The notes under the pieces were generated by a model. The model was not told where the DNA came from. It was given only the letters and a program-made list of their open reading frames with translations, and did no database searches. Below, one piece after another: positions 1-7,860 of a stretch of 30,741 nucleotides of DNA. The position numbers and the translations under genes were made by a program. Position 1 is the stretch's first letter, and each line of letters starts with the position of its first letter. This DNA is from CAZQRW01 sp964596115. GTDB lineage: Bacteria; Hydrothermota; UBA3072; B12-G15. The DNA lies in contig CAZQRW010000025.1 in assembly GCA_964596115.1 (NCBI GenBank), forward strand, positions 1 through 30,741, given 5' to 3'.

Positions 1-70
1 TCTCCCTTGAAGGGAGGGAAACTTCCTCCCCCTCTCTCCCCCTCAACGGGGGAGACTAAGTGGGGGTAAA
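1..70. repeat. G/C-run hairpin repeat fragment
   Basis: C-runs and G-runs fold into two small hairpins: CTCCC/GGGAG around positions 2-16, and TCTCCCCC/GGGGGAGA at 35-42 and 48-55 with a 5-nt loop. The composition is unlike the AT-rich surroundings and resembles the non-coding dispersed repeats found between genes in many bacterial genomes. It is probably cut by the left edge of the window. No coding function is visible. Confidence 0.45.
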
Positions 71-87
71 GAAAGAAAGGTATAAGA

Positions 88-270
88 ATGGATACAGAAA
101 AGAGACTTGCAAAAAGAGTTGATTTCCTACGAAATTCAATATATATTTCATATAGAAATATGTATGAAGCAATGAATACCTTTTCGTGTGAATCCTTATA
201 TGAGGCAATGAAGTTTAATGATTGTGAGGCTTTTCTTTACAGGAGACCAAAAAATAAAAAACTAAAATAA
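88..270 (+). CDS. Doubtful 60-aa ORF over a repeat
   Basis: A 60-codon frame opens with ATG behind a weak AAAGG. Its middle is built from a 36-bp imperfect direct repeat, giving the echoing peptides YEAMNTFSCESL and YEAMKFNDCEAF, each 12 residues. Part of the same DNA recurs at about 22904-22947, where no reading frame is kept, so the conserved unit is probably the DNA rather than a protein. I recognise no domain, signal peptide or membrane segment. It is most likely a spurious ORF produced by a dispersed repeat; a small expressed peptide is possible but unsupported. Confidence 0.2.
   Translation: MDTEKRLAKRVDFLRNSIYISYRNMYEAMNTFSCESLYEAMKFNDCEAFLYRRPKNKKLK
155..212 (+). repeat. Dispersed repeat, copy 1
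   Basis: Bases 155-198 match 22904-22947 with only a few differences; the shared core is GAAGCAATGAATACC followed by TTTCGTGTGAATCCTTA. In this copy the start of the unit recurs 36 bp later (TATGAAGCAATGAA at 163-176, TATGAGGCAATGAA at 199-212), so it looks like one and a half tandem units. An ACGAAA at 129-134 could pair with TTTCGT at 182-187. No transposase or target-site duplication is seen. Confidence 0.6.
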
Positions 271-314
271 ACTATACCTTCTTCTACCTTGTCTTATTAG
301 GAAGATAAACTTTC

Positions 315-342
315 TTGCAAGATAAATAAATATGGTTAAAAT
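315..342 (+). promoter_or_regulatory. Promoter for the PfkB-family gene
   Basis: TTGCAA at 315-320, a 16-bp spacer, then TAAAAT at 337-342. Only 6 nt separate the -10 box from the ATG at 349, so transcription should begin at or next to the start codon (leaderless). No Shine-Dalgarno sequence precedes the gene, which agrees. The -35 is weak (4/6); the call rests mainly on the spacing shared with other promoters in the window. Confidence 0.5.
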
Positions 343-348
343 TATGTT

Positions 349-1209
349 ATGAAAAGGGTAGCTGTATGCGGAAGCGTCAGTTACGACATAGTCCATAGAA
401 AAGGAAGGGTTTATGAATCCTGGGGGGGAATTATCTTTAACATTTTATCTCTATCACTCGATAATACACTCAATATAATCCCAGTAACCTATGTCGGAAG
501 TGATAGACTCTCAGCATTATTAAAAATCCTTCCATTGAATATCAGTACAAAGAAAATTCTTATCTCTAATGGCACAAATGTTAATAGACTCCATATTATA
601 GATGAAAATAACAGAATAGAATTTATTACTCCACTTTCTCCTCAGATAGAATTAAATCACTTAAAAGAGTTATCTAATGTAGATTTCTTGCATATAAATC
701 CTGTTATGGGTAAAGAATTTTCCATTCAAACATTGGAGGATATAACTAAATTTTTCTCTTGCAAAAGAATGATTGATATTCATAGTATGCTTCTTGGAAT
801 TGATAAAAATGGGAAACGTTACTTTCGTAATCTTACTGCTAAAGAGGAAGACATAATATTTTCATACTTTGATATTATACAGATGAACGAGAGGGAATCT
901 CAGATCATAATGAAGGGGAGGTTTAATTCTTTTAACTCCTTCCCATACAGTAAAATAATTCTCATAACGAAAGGGGCTAAGGGAGTTCTCGTGAATTATA
1001 AAAATATAACTGTAGAAATTGGTGTTGAGAGAAAAGAGGGGAACAGCATAGGTGCTGGAGATATATTTAGTGGAGCCTTCATATCGATGTATTTAAAAAC
1101 TGAGGATCCCTTTGAATCTGCAAAATTTGGAGCAAAAATTGCCTCACAGTCTATAGGCCCAAATACAATTCAAGAAAAAATACAACAAATTAAAAGGGGA
1201 GGTGTTTAA
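349..1209 (+). CDS. PfkB-family carbohydrate/nucleoside kinase
   Basis: A 286-aa cytoplasmic sugar or nucleoside kinase of the ribokinase/PfkB fold. The N-terminus starts a Rossmann-like strand (MKRVAVCGSVSYDI), a GG pair (WGGIIFN, near residue 26) matches the substrate-lid glycines, and the C-terminal signature is GNSIGAGDIFSGAF at about 231-244, with the catalytic Asp in GAGD. The usual DTxGAGD opens here as NSIGAGD, so the first Asp is replaced. The substrate cannot be told from sequence. An ATG at 344 lies in another frame; 349 fits the promoter spacing and has no Shine-Dalgarno. The stop codon lies inside the loop of a hairpin shared with the convergent aminotransferase gene. The family is secure; the specific reaction is not. 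Confidence 0.8.
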   Translation: MKRVAVCGSVSYDIVHRKGRVYESWGGIIFNILSLSLDNTLNIIPVTYVGSDRLSALLKILPLNISTKKILISNGTNVNRLHIIDENNRIEFITPLSPQIELNHLKELSNVDFLHINPVMGKEFSIQTLEDITKFFSCKRMIDIHSMLLGIDKNGKRYFRNLTAKEEDIIFSYFDIIQMNERESQIIMKGRFNSFNSFPYSKIILITKGAKGVLVNYKNITVEIGVERKEGNSIGAGDIFSGAFISMYLKTEDPFESAKFGAKIASQSIGPNTIQEKIQQIKRGGV

Positions 1210-1217
1210 CCTCCCCT
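1187..1217 (-). terminator. Terminator for rocD inside the pfkB 3' end
   Basis: AGGGGAGGT (1195-1203) and ACCTCCCCT (1209-1217) form a 9-bp stem with a 5-nt loop. Read on the minus strand it lies 6 nt beyond the rocD stop and is followed by TTTTAATTTG, a short U-tract, so it should terminate the aminotransferase transcript. On the plus strand no U-tract follows. The hairpin overlaps the last codons and stop of the convergent PfkB gene. Confidence 0.65.
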
Positions 1218-1222
1218 AAAAC

Positions 1223-2416
1223 TCAGGATAGAATCTTTTTTATCTTTTCAAATGCCCAATCTATCTCTTCTTTTGTGATAATTAATGGAGGTGCAAATCT
1301 TATAACATATTCATGGGTCTCTTTGCATAATAGCCCCTCCCCCATTAATTTTTCGGCATACTCTCTTGCTGGTTTATTTAATTCAATGCCTATAAACAAT
1401 CCTTTCCCACGTATTTCTTTTATAACAGGGTTGTTCAAGGTTCTGAGTTTCGACATAAAATATTCTCCCATTTCAAGCGATCTTTGAGGAAGGTTATACT
1501 TCACAAGAACATCGAGAGCAGCAATTCCAATTGCAGCACCAAGTGGATTTCCGCCAAAGGTTGAACCATGATCTCCTGGATTAAATACTCCAAGTATTTC
1601 CTTTGAAGCAGCCACAGCGGATACTGGAGAAACACCTCCACTCATTGCTTTGCCAAGTATAATCATATCTGGTTTTGCACCCTCCCATTCCCAGCCAAAC
1701 ATTTTTCCTGTTCTCCCAAGGCCTGTCTGGACTTCATCCAGTATAAAAAGTGCATTGTTCTCTTTACATAGATTTTTTATTCCATTTAGATAACCTTCTG
1801 GTGGTATTATAATACCTCCTTCTCCTTGTATTGGTTCCACCATTACACCTATCGTATTTTTGTTAAATGCATCCCTTATTGCATCTAAATTGCCATAGGG
1901 AACCATTCTGAAGCCTGGAGTAAAGGGCCCAAAACCATCTCTGTATTGTTCTTCTGATGAGAATGATATAATCGTTATTGTTCTGCCGTGAAAATTGTTC
2001 TCAGCAATGATAATTTCACCATTATATTTCTCAATCCCTTTTTTATAGTAACCCCATTTTCTTGCAGCTTTTAGAGCAGTCTCTACAGCCTCTGCACCTG
2101 TATTCATAGGTAGAACCATTTCCATACCTGTCAACTCAGCAACCTTTTTTAAAAACAGTGGCAGTTTATCGTTATAAAATGCCCTTGAGGTCAGAGTCAA
2201 ACTATCAAGTTGTTTTTTCGCCGCATTTACAATATCTGGATGGCAATGCCCCTGGTTTAACGCTGAATATGATGATAGCATATCCATATACTTTTTACCC
2301 TCAACATCCCAAACCCAAACTCCTTCACCCTTTGAAATTACTACTGGTAAAGGAAGATAGTTGTGTGCACCATACGTTTCATCAATTTTCATAAGATCGT
2401 TTGAACTGTATGTCAT
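1223..2416 (-). CDS. rocD: Ornithine aminotransferase
   Basis: A 397-aa class-III PLP aminotransferase closest in pattern to ornithine--oxo-acid transaminase, which moves the delta-amino group of ornithine to 2-oxoglutarate to give glutamate semialdehyde, linking arginine and proline metabolism. Visible marks are the N-terminal ETYGAHNYLPLPVVI stretch typical of ornithine aminotransferases, GAEAVETALKAARKW (108-121), the ENNFHGRT segment, LDEVQTGLGRTG (226-237) and the PLP lysine K256 in LGKAMSGG. The length is normal. GGAGGAGGT sits just before the ATG, and a TTGACA-16-TACATT promoter lies upstream. It is apparently monocistronic, ending in a hairpin. Acetylornithine or 4-aminobutyrate aminotransferase is the main alternative. 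Confidence 0.85.
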   Translation of the reverse strand: MTYSSNDLMKIDETYGAHNYLPLPVVISKGEGVWVWDVEGKKYMDMLSSYSALNQGHCHPDIVNAAKKQLDSLTLTSRAFYNDKLPLFLKKVAELTGMEMVLPMNTGAEAVETALKAARKWGYYKKGIEKYNGEIIIAENNFHGRTITIISFSSEEQYRDGFGPFTPGFRMVPYGNLDAIRDAFNKNTIGVMVEPIQGEGGIIIPPEGYLNGIKNLCKENNALFILDEVQTGLGRTGKMFGWEWEGAKPDMIILGKAMSGGVSPVSAVAASKEILGVFNPGDHGSTFGGNPLGAAIGIAALDVLVKYNLPQRSLEMGEYFMSKLRTLNNPVIKEIRGKGLFIGIELNKPAREYAEKLMGEGLLCKETHEYVIRFAPPLIITKEEIDWAFEKIKKILS

Positions 2417-2435
2417 ACCTCCTCCTTTTTTCAGA

Positions 2436-2463
2436 AATGTAGCATTTAAACCTTTTCTGTCAA
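2436..2463 (-). promoter_or_regulatory. Promoter for rocD
   Basis: On the minus strand TTGACA (2463-2458), a 16-bp spacer and TACATT (2441-2436). Nineteen nt separate the -10 from the ATG, enough for the Shine-Dalgarno GGAGGAGG. Confidence 0.65.
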
Positions 2464-2690
2464 CCCCTCAAGTACCCCTTGTGTCAGTCTTTAAATTTCA
2501 AGTTTTACCAATGTTTTTGAGGGAGGTTAGTATTTAAGGGCAAGATAAAATCTTGTGAGAGCGAACCTGAGTGTAGTAAGTAGTTTTCATTCCACATTAC
2601 CATCTGTTACTTCCGCTTTTCCACTTCTTACTTCCCACTTCTCTATACTTCTACCCTGTCTTACCCAGTATCCTTCCCTTGCTTAAAATA
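2464..2690. other. Non-coding gap with C/T-rich debris
   Basis: No credible gene. A small inverted repeat CAAGAT-AAA-ATCTTG lies near 2550-2565. The right half is a run of imperfect ACTTC/CACTTC motifs ending in a stretch (about 2645-2668) that resembles 273-300 (CTTCTACCTTGTCTTATT). It looks like degraded intergenic repeat. Confidence 0.4.
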
Positions 2691-3356
2691 TTATCCAGCA
2701 ATTGCAGTATATATCAATAAATAGTGGAGAAATGCCCCCAGAAGAATAAAAAGATGAAAAATCTCATGGAAACCAAAGCCCAATCTTTTTATAGGCTTTT
2801 TCATTATATAAAATAAAGCTCCAATTGTGTATGATATACCACCAGCAAAAAGAAATATTATTGAACTTTTGGACATAACCATTATAAACTCTTTTATTGT
2901 TACTATGCCAACCCAACCCATTATTAGATAAATTATTGTATATAGATACCGTGGCACTTTTAAATAAAAAAACTTAAAGAAAAAACCTGCCAAAACCAAT
3001 GACCATTGAACAATAATAATTGCCCATCTCAAATTTCCTGTAAGATATATGAAACATATTGGTGTATATGTTCCCGCTATCATTACAAATATAGCAAAGT
3101 GATCCAATTTTCTAAAAATATTAACCTCATTTTCTTTTCGTTTAAAAGCATGATATAAAGAACTTGCTAAAAATAAAAATATGACGGAAAAACCATATAT
3201 AATTGAAAGGATTGATTTTGAAACTGTTTCTCTTGAAACATATAGCAAAAGAACAGTGCCAACTATTGCTGCTATAAAACCAACAAAATGTGAATAAAAT
3301 GAAAAATCTTCCTGGTTTTTTATTTTATTACCTCCATTTGTTATAATGCTTAACAA
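2691..3356 (-). CDS. trhA: Hemolysin III / PAQR-family membrane protein
   Basis: A 221-aa, seven-helix integral membrane protein of the HlyIII/PAQR family. The conserved metal-site residues are visible: Ser and His in SSLYHAF after the second helix, Asp in RKLDHFAIF, and the paired histidines in FHEIFHLFILLGAFLHYL near the C-terminus. Bacterial members have been linked to membrane-fluidity homeostasis, with hydrolase activity suspected. It is the last gene of the long minus-strand run, 45 nt after serA. The start is uncertain: position 3356 is TTG with no good Shine-Dalgarno, whereas a clear GGAGG lies ten codons downstream in front of no ATG, GTG or TTG, so a shorter protein from a rare start is possible. 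Family call secure; precise role unknown. Confidence 0.82.
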   Translation of the reverse strand: MLSIITNGGNKIKNQEDFSFYSHFVGFIAAIVGTVLLLYVSRETVSKSILSIIYGFSVIFLFLASSLYHAFKRKENEVNIFRKLDHFAIFVMIAGTYTPICFIYLTGNLRWAIIIVQWSLVLAGFFFKFFYLKVPRYLYTIIYLIMGWVGIVTIKEFIMVMSKSSIIFLFAGGISYTIGALFYIMKKPIKRLGFGFHEIFHLFILLGAFLHYLLIYTAIAG

Positions 3357-3401
3357 AAGGCATTGCCACAGTTACGCCTTCAATTTTGCTACCAACAATA
3401 A

Positions 3402-4301
3402 TTATTCGATTTCCTTCAGGATTCTAACTATCTCCTCCCCTACCCTGTCCTGTCCTTCCGAAGTTGAAGCTCCTATATGTGGGGTTGCGTAGAAGTTGTC
3501 CAGATCGAATAATTTATTCCCCTCAGGGGGTTCTTTCTCAAAAACATCGAACCCTGCACCCTTAACCTTGCCATTTTTAAGGTATTCATAAAGAGCATTC
3601 TCGTCTACTATTCCACCCCTTGCACAATTGATCAAAATAACCCCATTTTTCATCTTTTCAAATGAATCTTTATTTATCATATGCCTTGTTTCCTCTGTCA
3701 GAGGTAGATGGAGTGTTATAATGTCTGCATTTGATAGTACATCCTCAAGTGAAGTAAGTATAACTCCTTCTATATCTACACCTTTAATATAAGGATCATA
3801 CCCAATAACCTTCATCCCAAGACAGATAGCCCTTTTTGCCACCTCTCTTCCTATCCTACCCATCCCAAGAATTCCAAGGGTTTTGCCGAAAAGTTCTGTC
3901 CCCTTAAGTTTTTTCTTCAGCCATTCATTTTTTCTTAAAGAATCGGTACCTTTTACGATATGTCTCGAAAGTGCAAACATAAAGGCAATGGAGAGTTCTG
4001 CCACTGAGATGGAACTTGCAGCAGGTGTATTGAACACCTTTATACCCTTTGATTTTGCATATTCCACATCAATATTATCAAGTCCAACCCCCCCTCTGAT
4101 GATAAATTTAAGATTACTGGCAATATCGATTAATTCCTTTCTTACCTTTGTTCTACTCCTGACTACAATTCCATCATAGATTTTTATAATTTGCTTCAAT
4201 TCTTCAGCATCCACATCTGGTTTATAATCAAGTTCAATACCCAATGATTTGATACCATCGATTGCCCTTCCACTTATTGGATCTGAAACAAGCAATTTCA
4301 T
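3402..4301 (-). CDS. serA: D-3-phosphoglycerate dehydrogenase, short form
   Basis: A 299-aa NAD-dependent 2-hydroxyacid dehydrogenase that fits the short, ACT-less form of phosphoglycerate dehydrogenase, the first step of serine synthesis from 3-phosphoglycerate. The NAD motif GILGMGRIGREVAKRA spans about 143-158. The catalytic triad is visible as R228 (NCARGGIVDE), E257 (FDVFEKEPP) and H275 (ATPHIGAST). The N-terminal RGGVGLDNID segment (69-78) is the phosphoglycerate-dehydrogenase-like substrate loop. The start has a strong Shine-Dalgarno (AAGGAGGTAATT then ATG). It lies 19 nt after rhomboid and 45 nt before the HlyIII gene. Lacking the ACT domain, it should not show classical serine feedback. 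Another D-2-hydroxyacid dehydrogenase is a lesser possibility. Confidence 0.85.
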   Translation of the reverse strand: MKLLVSDPISGRAIDGIKSLGIELDYKPDVDAEELKQIIKIYDGIVVRSRTKVRKELIDIASNLKFIIRGGVGLDNIDVEYAKSKGIKVFNTPAASSISVAELSIAFMFALSRHIVKGTDSLRKNEWLKKKLKGTELFGKTLGILGMGRIGREVAKRAICLGMKVIGYDPYIKGVDIEGVILTSLEDVLSNADIITLHLPLTEETRHMINKDSFEKMKNGVILINCARGGIVDENALYEYLKNGKVKGAGFDVFEKEPPEGNKLFDLDNFYATPHIGASTSEGQDRVGEEIVRILKEIE

Positions 4302-4320
4302 AATTACCTCCTTATTGGTT

Positions 4321-4896
4321 TTAGTATAACCTTCTTCTCTTCCATCTTAAATAAAGATATCCTACGGCAATGCCACCCAGATGGGCAAGATGAGCGATGT
4401 GTCCACCACCAGCAAAGATTAGTAAAAATTCTATTCCCCCATAGATCCAGACAAAATAAATTGCCTTAATTGGAATAAATAAGGGGAAAATTATAAGTTT
4501 CCTATTGGGGAAAAGCATACCATATGCCAGTAAAAGTCCGAATATTGCCCCTGATGCACCAATTACCGGGACCTGTGAATGAAAATTAAACAAAGAATAT
4601 ATAAGACCTGCCCCAATACCTGTAATGAAGTAATATTTATAAAATTCCTTTGTGCCCCAGTAGTATTCAAGTTCACTCCCAAATAGCCACAATGCATACA
4701 TATTGAAAAAGATATGCATAAAACCACCATGTAAGAACATATATGTAAAGACCTGATAAACATATCCCTTAAAAAACATAGAAGGAACAAGGCCAAAAAG
4801 ATATTCAAATCTATACGAAGCCGGCAAAATTAGCTCTAAGATAAAGATTGCTACATTTGCAATAAGAAGATTCCTGACGCCCCTTAGTATAGCCAT
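4321..4896 (-). CDS. Rhomboid-family intramembrane serine protease
   Basis: A 191-aa six-helix membrane protease that cleaves transmembrane segments within the bilayer. The catalytic Ser is S115 in VIGASGAIFG and the His is H172 in AHLAHLGGIAVGY. The supporting oxyanion-region motif is HIFFNMYALWLFG (61-73, H61 and N65), and the L1-loop region is present, so it should be active. The positively charged tail KRRR predicts a cytoplasmic C-terminus. The ATG overlaps the end of the DUF4321 gene by 13 nt; no strong Shine-Dalgarno is seen, so translation is probably coupled. Substrates cannot be inferred. Confidence 0.9.
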   Translation of the reverse strand: MAILRGVRNLLIANVAIFILELILPASYRFEYLFGLVPSMFFKGYVYQVFTYMFLHGGFMHIFFNMYALWLFGSELEYYWGTKEFYKYYFITGIGAGLIYSLFNFHSQVPVIGASGAIFGLLLAYGMLFPNRKLIIFPLFIPIKAIYFVWIYGGIEFLLIFAGGGHIAHLAHLGGIAVGYLYLRWKRRRLY

Positions 4897-5159
4897 CTTA
4901 ACAAATACCCCAGTATTAAAACACCTATTATGCTCATTATATTAAATCTAAACATTAACCCAAGTGTAAATTTAATAAAATAAAGGTCAACCTTAAAAGG
5001 TGAAAATCCAAAAGACACATAATTCAAAAAGAAAGATTTAACTATACCTTCTGGTAGTATCATACCTATTGCCTGGCCAATTACTCCCCCAATTACTCCC
5101 CCAATAAAAATTATAAAAAGCGATAAACCTACTCTTTTGCTAATCCTCATTGGTGACAC
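4884..5159 (-). CDS. DUF4321-family small membrane protein
   Basis: A 91-aa protein with an N-terminal helix rich in Gly (FIIFIGGVIGGVIGQAIG, about 15-32) and a C-terminal helix (IMSIIGVLILGYLL), joined by a segment with repeated Phe/Asp (FSPFKVDLYFIKFTLG). The pattern matches the uncharacterised DUF4321 family. The start is GTG at 5159 with AGGAGG four nt upstream, inside the end of the Gx-transporter gene; an ATG three codons later is the alternative. It overlaps both neighbours, so it is certainly co-transcribed. Function unknown. Confidence 0.7.
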   Translation of the reverse strand: MSPMRISKRVGLSLFIIFIGGVIGGVIGQAIGMILPEGIVKSFFLNYVSFGFSPFKVDLYFIKFTLGLMFRFNIMSIIGVLILGYLLRWLY

Positions 5160-5658
5160 AGAACCTCCTTTTATAAAATTTTAGAAGATAAAATGTGAAA
5201 AATCCTGTTATAATCCCATTTATAGTTCCAACAATAACTAATAGTGGAAATAAATATTTAGCTGAGGGGATGCCTGTGAAAAGCAAGGAAACAATCAGTA
5301 ACTGTGTAATAATATTACTAACTGACCCTAAAACACTTAGACCAATTATTCCAAATAAATGTGTTTTCCATATGGCATACATCAATAAAACAGCAACAAA
5401 AGAACCGGATATAGAAAGGATAAATGACGGAGATAAGAGCGAACCAGTAATAATAGAGCCTATAATCGATTTTGAGACACCAAGAATGAGTCCCTCCATA
5501 AAACCAAATTGAATTATAACGAAAAGCACAATAATATTCGCCAGCCCTACCCTTATAAATGGAAAAGGTTTGGGAATGAATGTTTCAATTGCATAGAGTG
5601 CTGAAGAAAGAGCGATAAAGGCTGCCATAATTGCAATTTTATTTTGTGATACAGTCAA
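5140..5658 (-). CDS. Gx transporter / HepT-like membrane protein
   Basis: A small integral membrane protein (about 172 aa, five to six helices) of the family called Gx transporter or heptaprenyl diphosphate synthase component I. Typical features are KIAIMAAFIALSSALYAIE at the N-terminus, the FPFIRVGLANI motif, and alternating small-residue helices (GLILGVSKSIIGSIITG). It has the build of an ECF-type S component. The start is ambiguous: a TTG at 5658 has GGAGGG four nt upstream and is preferred over the TTG at 5670, whose codons contain that Shine-Dalgarno. It overlaps the NusG-II gene by 20-32 nt and DUF4321 by 20 nt. In Gram-positive electron-transfer loci the same pair occurs as EetB/EetA. 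The substrate here is unknown. Confidence 0.78.
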   Translation of the reverse strand: MTVSQNKIAIMAAFIALSSALYAIETFIPKPFPFIRVGLANIIVLFVIIQFGFMEGLILGVSKSIIGSIITGSLLSPSFILSISGSFVAVLLMYAIWKTHLFGIIGLSVLGSVSNIITQLLIVSLLFTGIPSAKYLFPLLVIVGTINGIITGFFTFYLLKFYKRRFCVTNED

Positions 5659-6010
5659 GTTTCCCTCCAATGATTCTAATAATTACCCTATTCGGCACGC
5701 ATATAATTTCTTCACCTTGTTTCGAAATATATCCTTGCTTCACACACAATTTTAATGGACATGCAGATTCTTCCATTCGCACCTTTCCTCTCCTTATTTC
5801 TACAATCGATTCTCCTAATCTCCCTTTAACCATAATCGTTTTCTCTATGTTTAGAGGATATACAAATTTTGGTCTTCCGTCAACATATATTTCTACATTT
5901 TCTCCCTTTTTCTTAGGGATAAGCAAAATAGTAGAAAATAGAACCAATATTAGGACAACATCTGAGGTCCCTATAAGACGATGTCTACTTTCCTTCCACA
6001 ACGACTGCAT
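5639..6010 (-). CDS. NusG domain II-containing membrane protein
   Basis: About 123 aa: one N-terminal membrane helix (DVVLILVLFSTILLI) followed by an exported or exposed beta domain. The domain carries the NusG-II hallmark CPLKLCVKQGYI, continuing into EEIICVPNRVIIRI, which is the family's characteristic ending. Despite the name this is not the transcription factor NusG. The ATG at 6010 is preferred because GGGGG lies just upstream and the helix follows normally; an earlier ATG at 6085 would add residues that merely shadow the amrS frame. It overlaps amrS by 40 nt and the Gx transporter by 20-32 nt. Proteins of this kind sit next to Gx transporters and ApbE in flavin-linked electron-transfer loci (EetA-like). 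The exact function is an inference. Confidence 0.78.
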   Translation of the reverse strand: MQSLWKESRHRLIGTSDVVLILVLFSTILLIPKKKGENVEIYVDGRPKFVYPLNIEKTIMVKGRLGESIVEIRRGKVRMEESACPLKLCVKQGYISKQGEEIICVPNRVIIRIIGGKLDCITK

Positions 6011-6954
6011 TTTCCCCCTTTTATTCCTGATATATTTACCGAATATCCATATCTCTCTATCAGCATATTCCCACATTCCGGGCAATAAGTGTTTTCAGTC
6101 CCTTTTATAAATGCATTTCCTACATAAACATACTTTAATTTTTCTCGTGCAATGTCATATGCCTTTCTTAATGTCTCAATAGGTGTAGGGGGTCTATTAT
6201 ACTTGAAATTTGGAAAATATCGTGAGAAATGTAAAGGGATAGTATCTCTCAAAGATGAGACAAAATCAACAACGCTATGGATTTGTTCATTGGTATCATT
6301 ATCCCCAGGAATAATGAGGTTTGTAACTTCGATATGAATTTCTTCTTGACTAATAGAAATTGTTCTCTTAACACTTTCCAGATCCCCCTTCAATACCTTT
6401 CTGTAGTAACCAGGGTCCATATTTTTTAGATCTATATTCATAGCATCTATATACTTCAGCAAATTGCGCAGAGGCTCCTCTTCAATCATTCCATTTGTTA
6501 CTAATACTAATTTCAGACCTATTGGTTTCGCTATTTTTGCAACATCTAATATATACTCATACCATATCAAAGGCTCAGAATATGTAAAAGCAATAGATGG
6601 AGTTCTGTAGTACTTTGCAAGGTTTACAAGTTCTTCAGGTGAGATATATTTGGTAGGTGTTTCAAGAACTGAGATGTTATAGTTTTGACAAAAAGGGCAT
6701 CTTAGATTACATCCATTTGGAGAAGTAGAAAGAATTTGAGTACCAGGGAAAAAGTTGAAAAGGGGTTTTTTTTCAATAGGATCAATGGCAAGGGATGTTG
6801 TCTCTCCATAATTTATCGCATAAAGTGTTCCGTCTATGTTCTTTTTTCCTAAACAAATACCCACTTCCCCTGGTTTTAATACACAGTGATGGGAACAAAG
6901 GTTACACCTTACTACATTATTCTCTAATTTTTCGTAATACATTGCCTCTTTCAT
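5971..6954 (-). CDS. amrS: AmmeMemoRadiSam-system radical SAM enzyme
   Basis: A 327-aa radical SAM protein of the AmrS group (pyruvate-formate-lyase-activase-like). The Fe-S/SAM motif is C82-x3-C86-x2-C89 in NGCNLRCPFCQNYNIS. Before it lies the group's typical N-terminal Cys cluster (RCNLCSHHCVLKPGEVGIC, 16-34). After the barrel is a C-terminal zinc-ribbon-like segment (YCPECG and CSRCGRK). In many genomes AmrS accompanies AMMECR1 and Memo-family proteins, but neither partner is in this window. The substrate is unknown. It starts in an ATGA overlap with apbE and overlaps the NusG-II gene by 40 nt. Full length, no missing motif. Confidence 0.88.
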   Translation of the reverse strand: MKEAMYYEKLENNVVRCNLCSHHCVLKPGEVGICLGKKNIDGTLYAINYGETTSLAIDPIEKKPLFNFFPGTQILSTSPNGCNLRCPFCQNYNISVLETPTKYISPEELVNLAKYYRTPSIAFTYSEPLIWYEYILDVAKIAKPIGLKLVLVTNGMIEEEPLRNLLKYIDAMNIDLKNMDPGYYRKVLKGDLESVKRTISISQEEIHIEVTNLIIPGDNDTNEQIHSVVDFVSSLRDTIPLHFSRYFPNFKYNRPPTPIETLRKAYDIAREKLKYVYVGNAFIKGTENTYCPECGNMLIERYGYSVNISGIKGGKCSRCGRKVDIVL

Positions 6955-7781
6955 AATCCTACCTTTATTTCGTTTTTAAGTGAATCTATTATAATTCCTC
7001 TTATATTATTTTTTTCCATAAAGTTTTTTCCTTTTGTCGGTCCCATTATAAATATAGCGGTTGCAAGACCATCTGCAAGTTCACCATTCTTACTGATCAC
7101 TGTGACAGACATACACCCTCTTGAAGGAAATCCTGTCTTGGGGTCGAGTAAATGATGGTATCTTTTCCCGTCTATTATAAAATACCGTTCGTAGTCCCCT
7201 GATGTGGCAACTGTACAACTATGGATCTTAAGGGTATCAAGTATAGATTCTTTATCTCTTGGATCCTGTAAACCAATCATCCACTCACTCTTTCTATATT
7301 TTTTCCCAAGGAGCTTAATATCTCCACCAGCGTTAACCAGACCACTCTTTATTCCAAAGGATTTCATAATCGCAATAGCTGTATCGAGTGCATATCCCTT
7401 CGCAATACCTCCCAGATCAATTACCTGCCCCTTACCAGGTAGGAGAGTATCACCTTTTATCAAGATCTTTCTATAGTCAACAAGACTTATAAGTCTTTTT
7501 ATCCTGTTAGAATCTGGCAGAATAGGTTTTTTGAATCTATTCCATTGACGCGAAATTATTCCAATTGATGGATCAAAGGCTCCATTAGTAAAATATGACA
7601 ACTTTATTGCATCCTTTGTGATCCTTGATATCATCGGATTAACAACCGCTGTATCAATCAGATTAGAACCCACAGAATCAATATATTGGAATGTTTTCTT
7701 TATTCTTTCAATCGTCCTTTTTTTAATGATAGGATTCCTATAATAAAATTTCATCTCTACATAGGTATCAAAAAAGAACAT
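6951..7781 (-). CDS. apbE: FAD:protein FMN transferase (ApbE)
   Basis: An extracytoplasmic flavin transferase that attaches FMN from FAD to Thr/Ser of target proteins. Motifs from ATG 7781: FDTYVEM (4-10), FDPSIG (69-74), GGIAKGYALD (124-133), NAGGD (150-154), HHLLDPKTGFPSRG (209-222) and ADGLATAIFIMG (236-247). The required membrane anchor is encoded upstream of this ATG: from about 7850 the same frame reads a hydrophobic stretch (IVIVVLIVIVSIIFL) leading into it, yet no in-frame ATG, GTG or TTG exists back to the stop at 7899-7901. A rare start (ATT at 7850 or 7871, or CTG at 7853) is likely, and the real gene is longer than annotated here. It ends in an ATGA overlap with amrS. Confidence 0.87.
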   Translation of the reverse strand: MFFFDTYVEMKFYYRNPIIKKRTIERIKKTFQYIDSVGSNLIDTAVVNPMISRITKDAIKLSYFTNGAFDPSIGIISRQWNRFKKPILPDSNRIKRLISLVDYRKILIKGDTLLPGKGQVIDLGGIAKGYALDTAIAIMKSFGIKSGLVNAGGDIKLLGKKYRKSEWMIGLQDPRDKESILDTLKIHSCTVATSGDYERYFIIDGKRYHHLLDPKTGFPSRGCMSVTVISKNGELADGLATAIFIMGPTKGKNFMEKNNIRGIIIDSLKNEIKVGL

Positions 7782-7860
7782 CCTCTCATCAGCTTGTTTT
7801 ACGCGTAGGAAGATAATGGAGACGATGACAATTAAAACTACTATTACAATCAGAGCCCTT

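Noticed and set aside
6011..6085. A longer start for the NusG-II protein at 6085.
   Set aside because: The added residues lie wholly inside amrS, and a Shine-Dalgarno-like GGGGG precedes the ATG at 6010.
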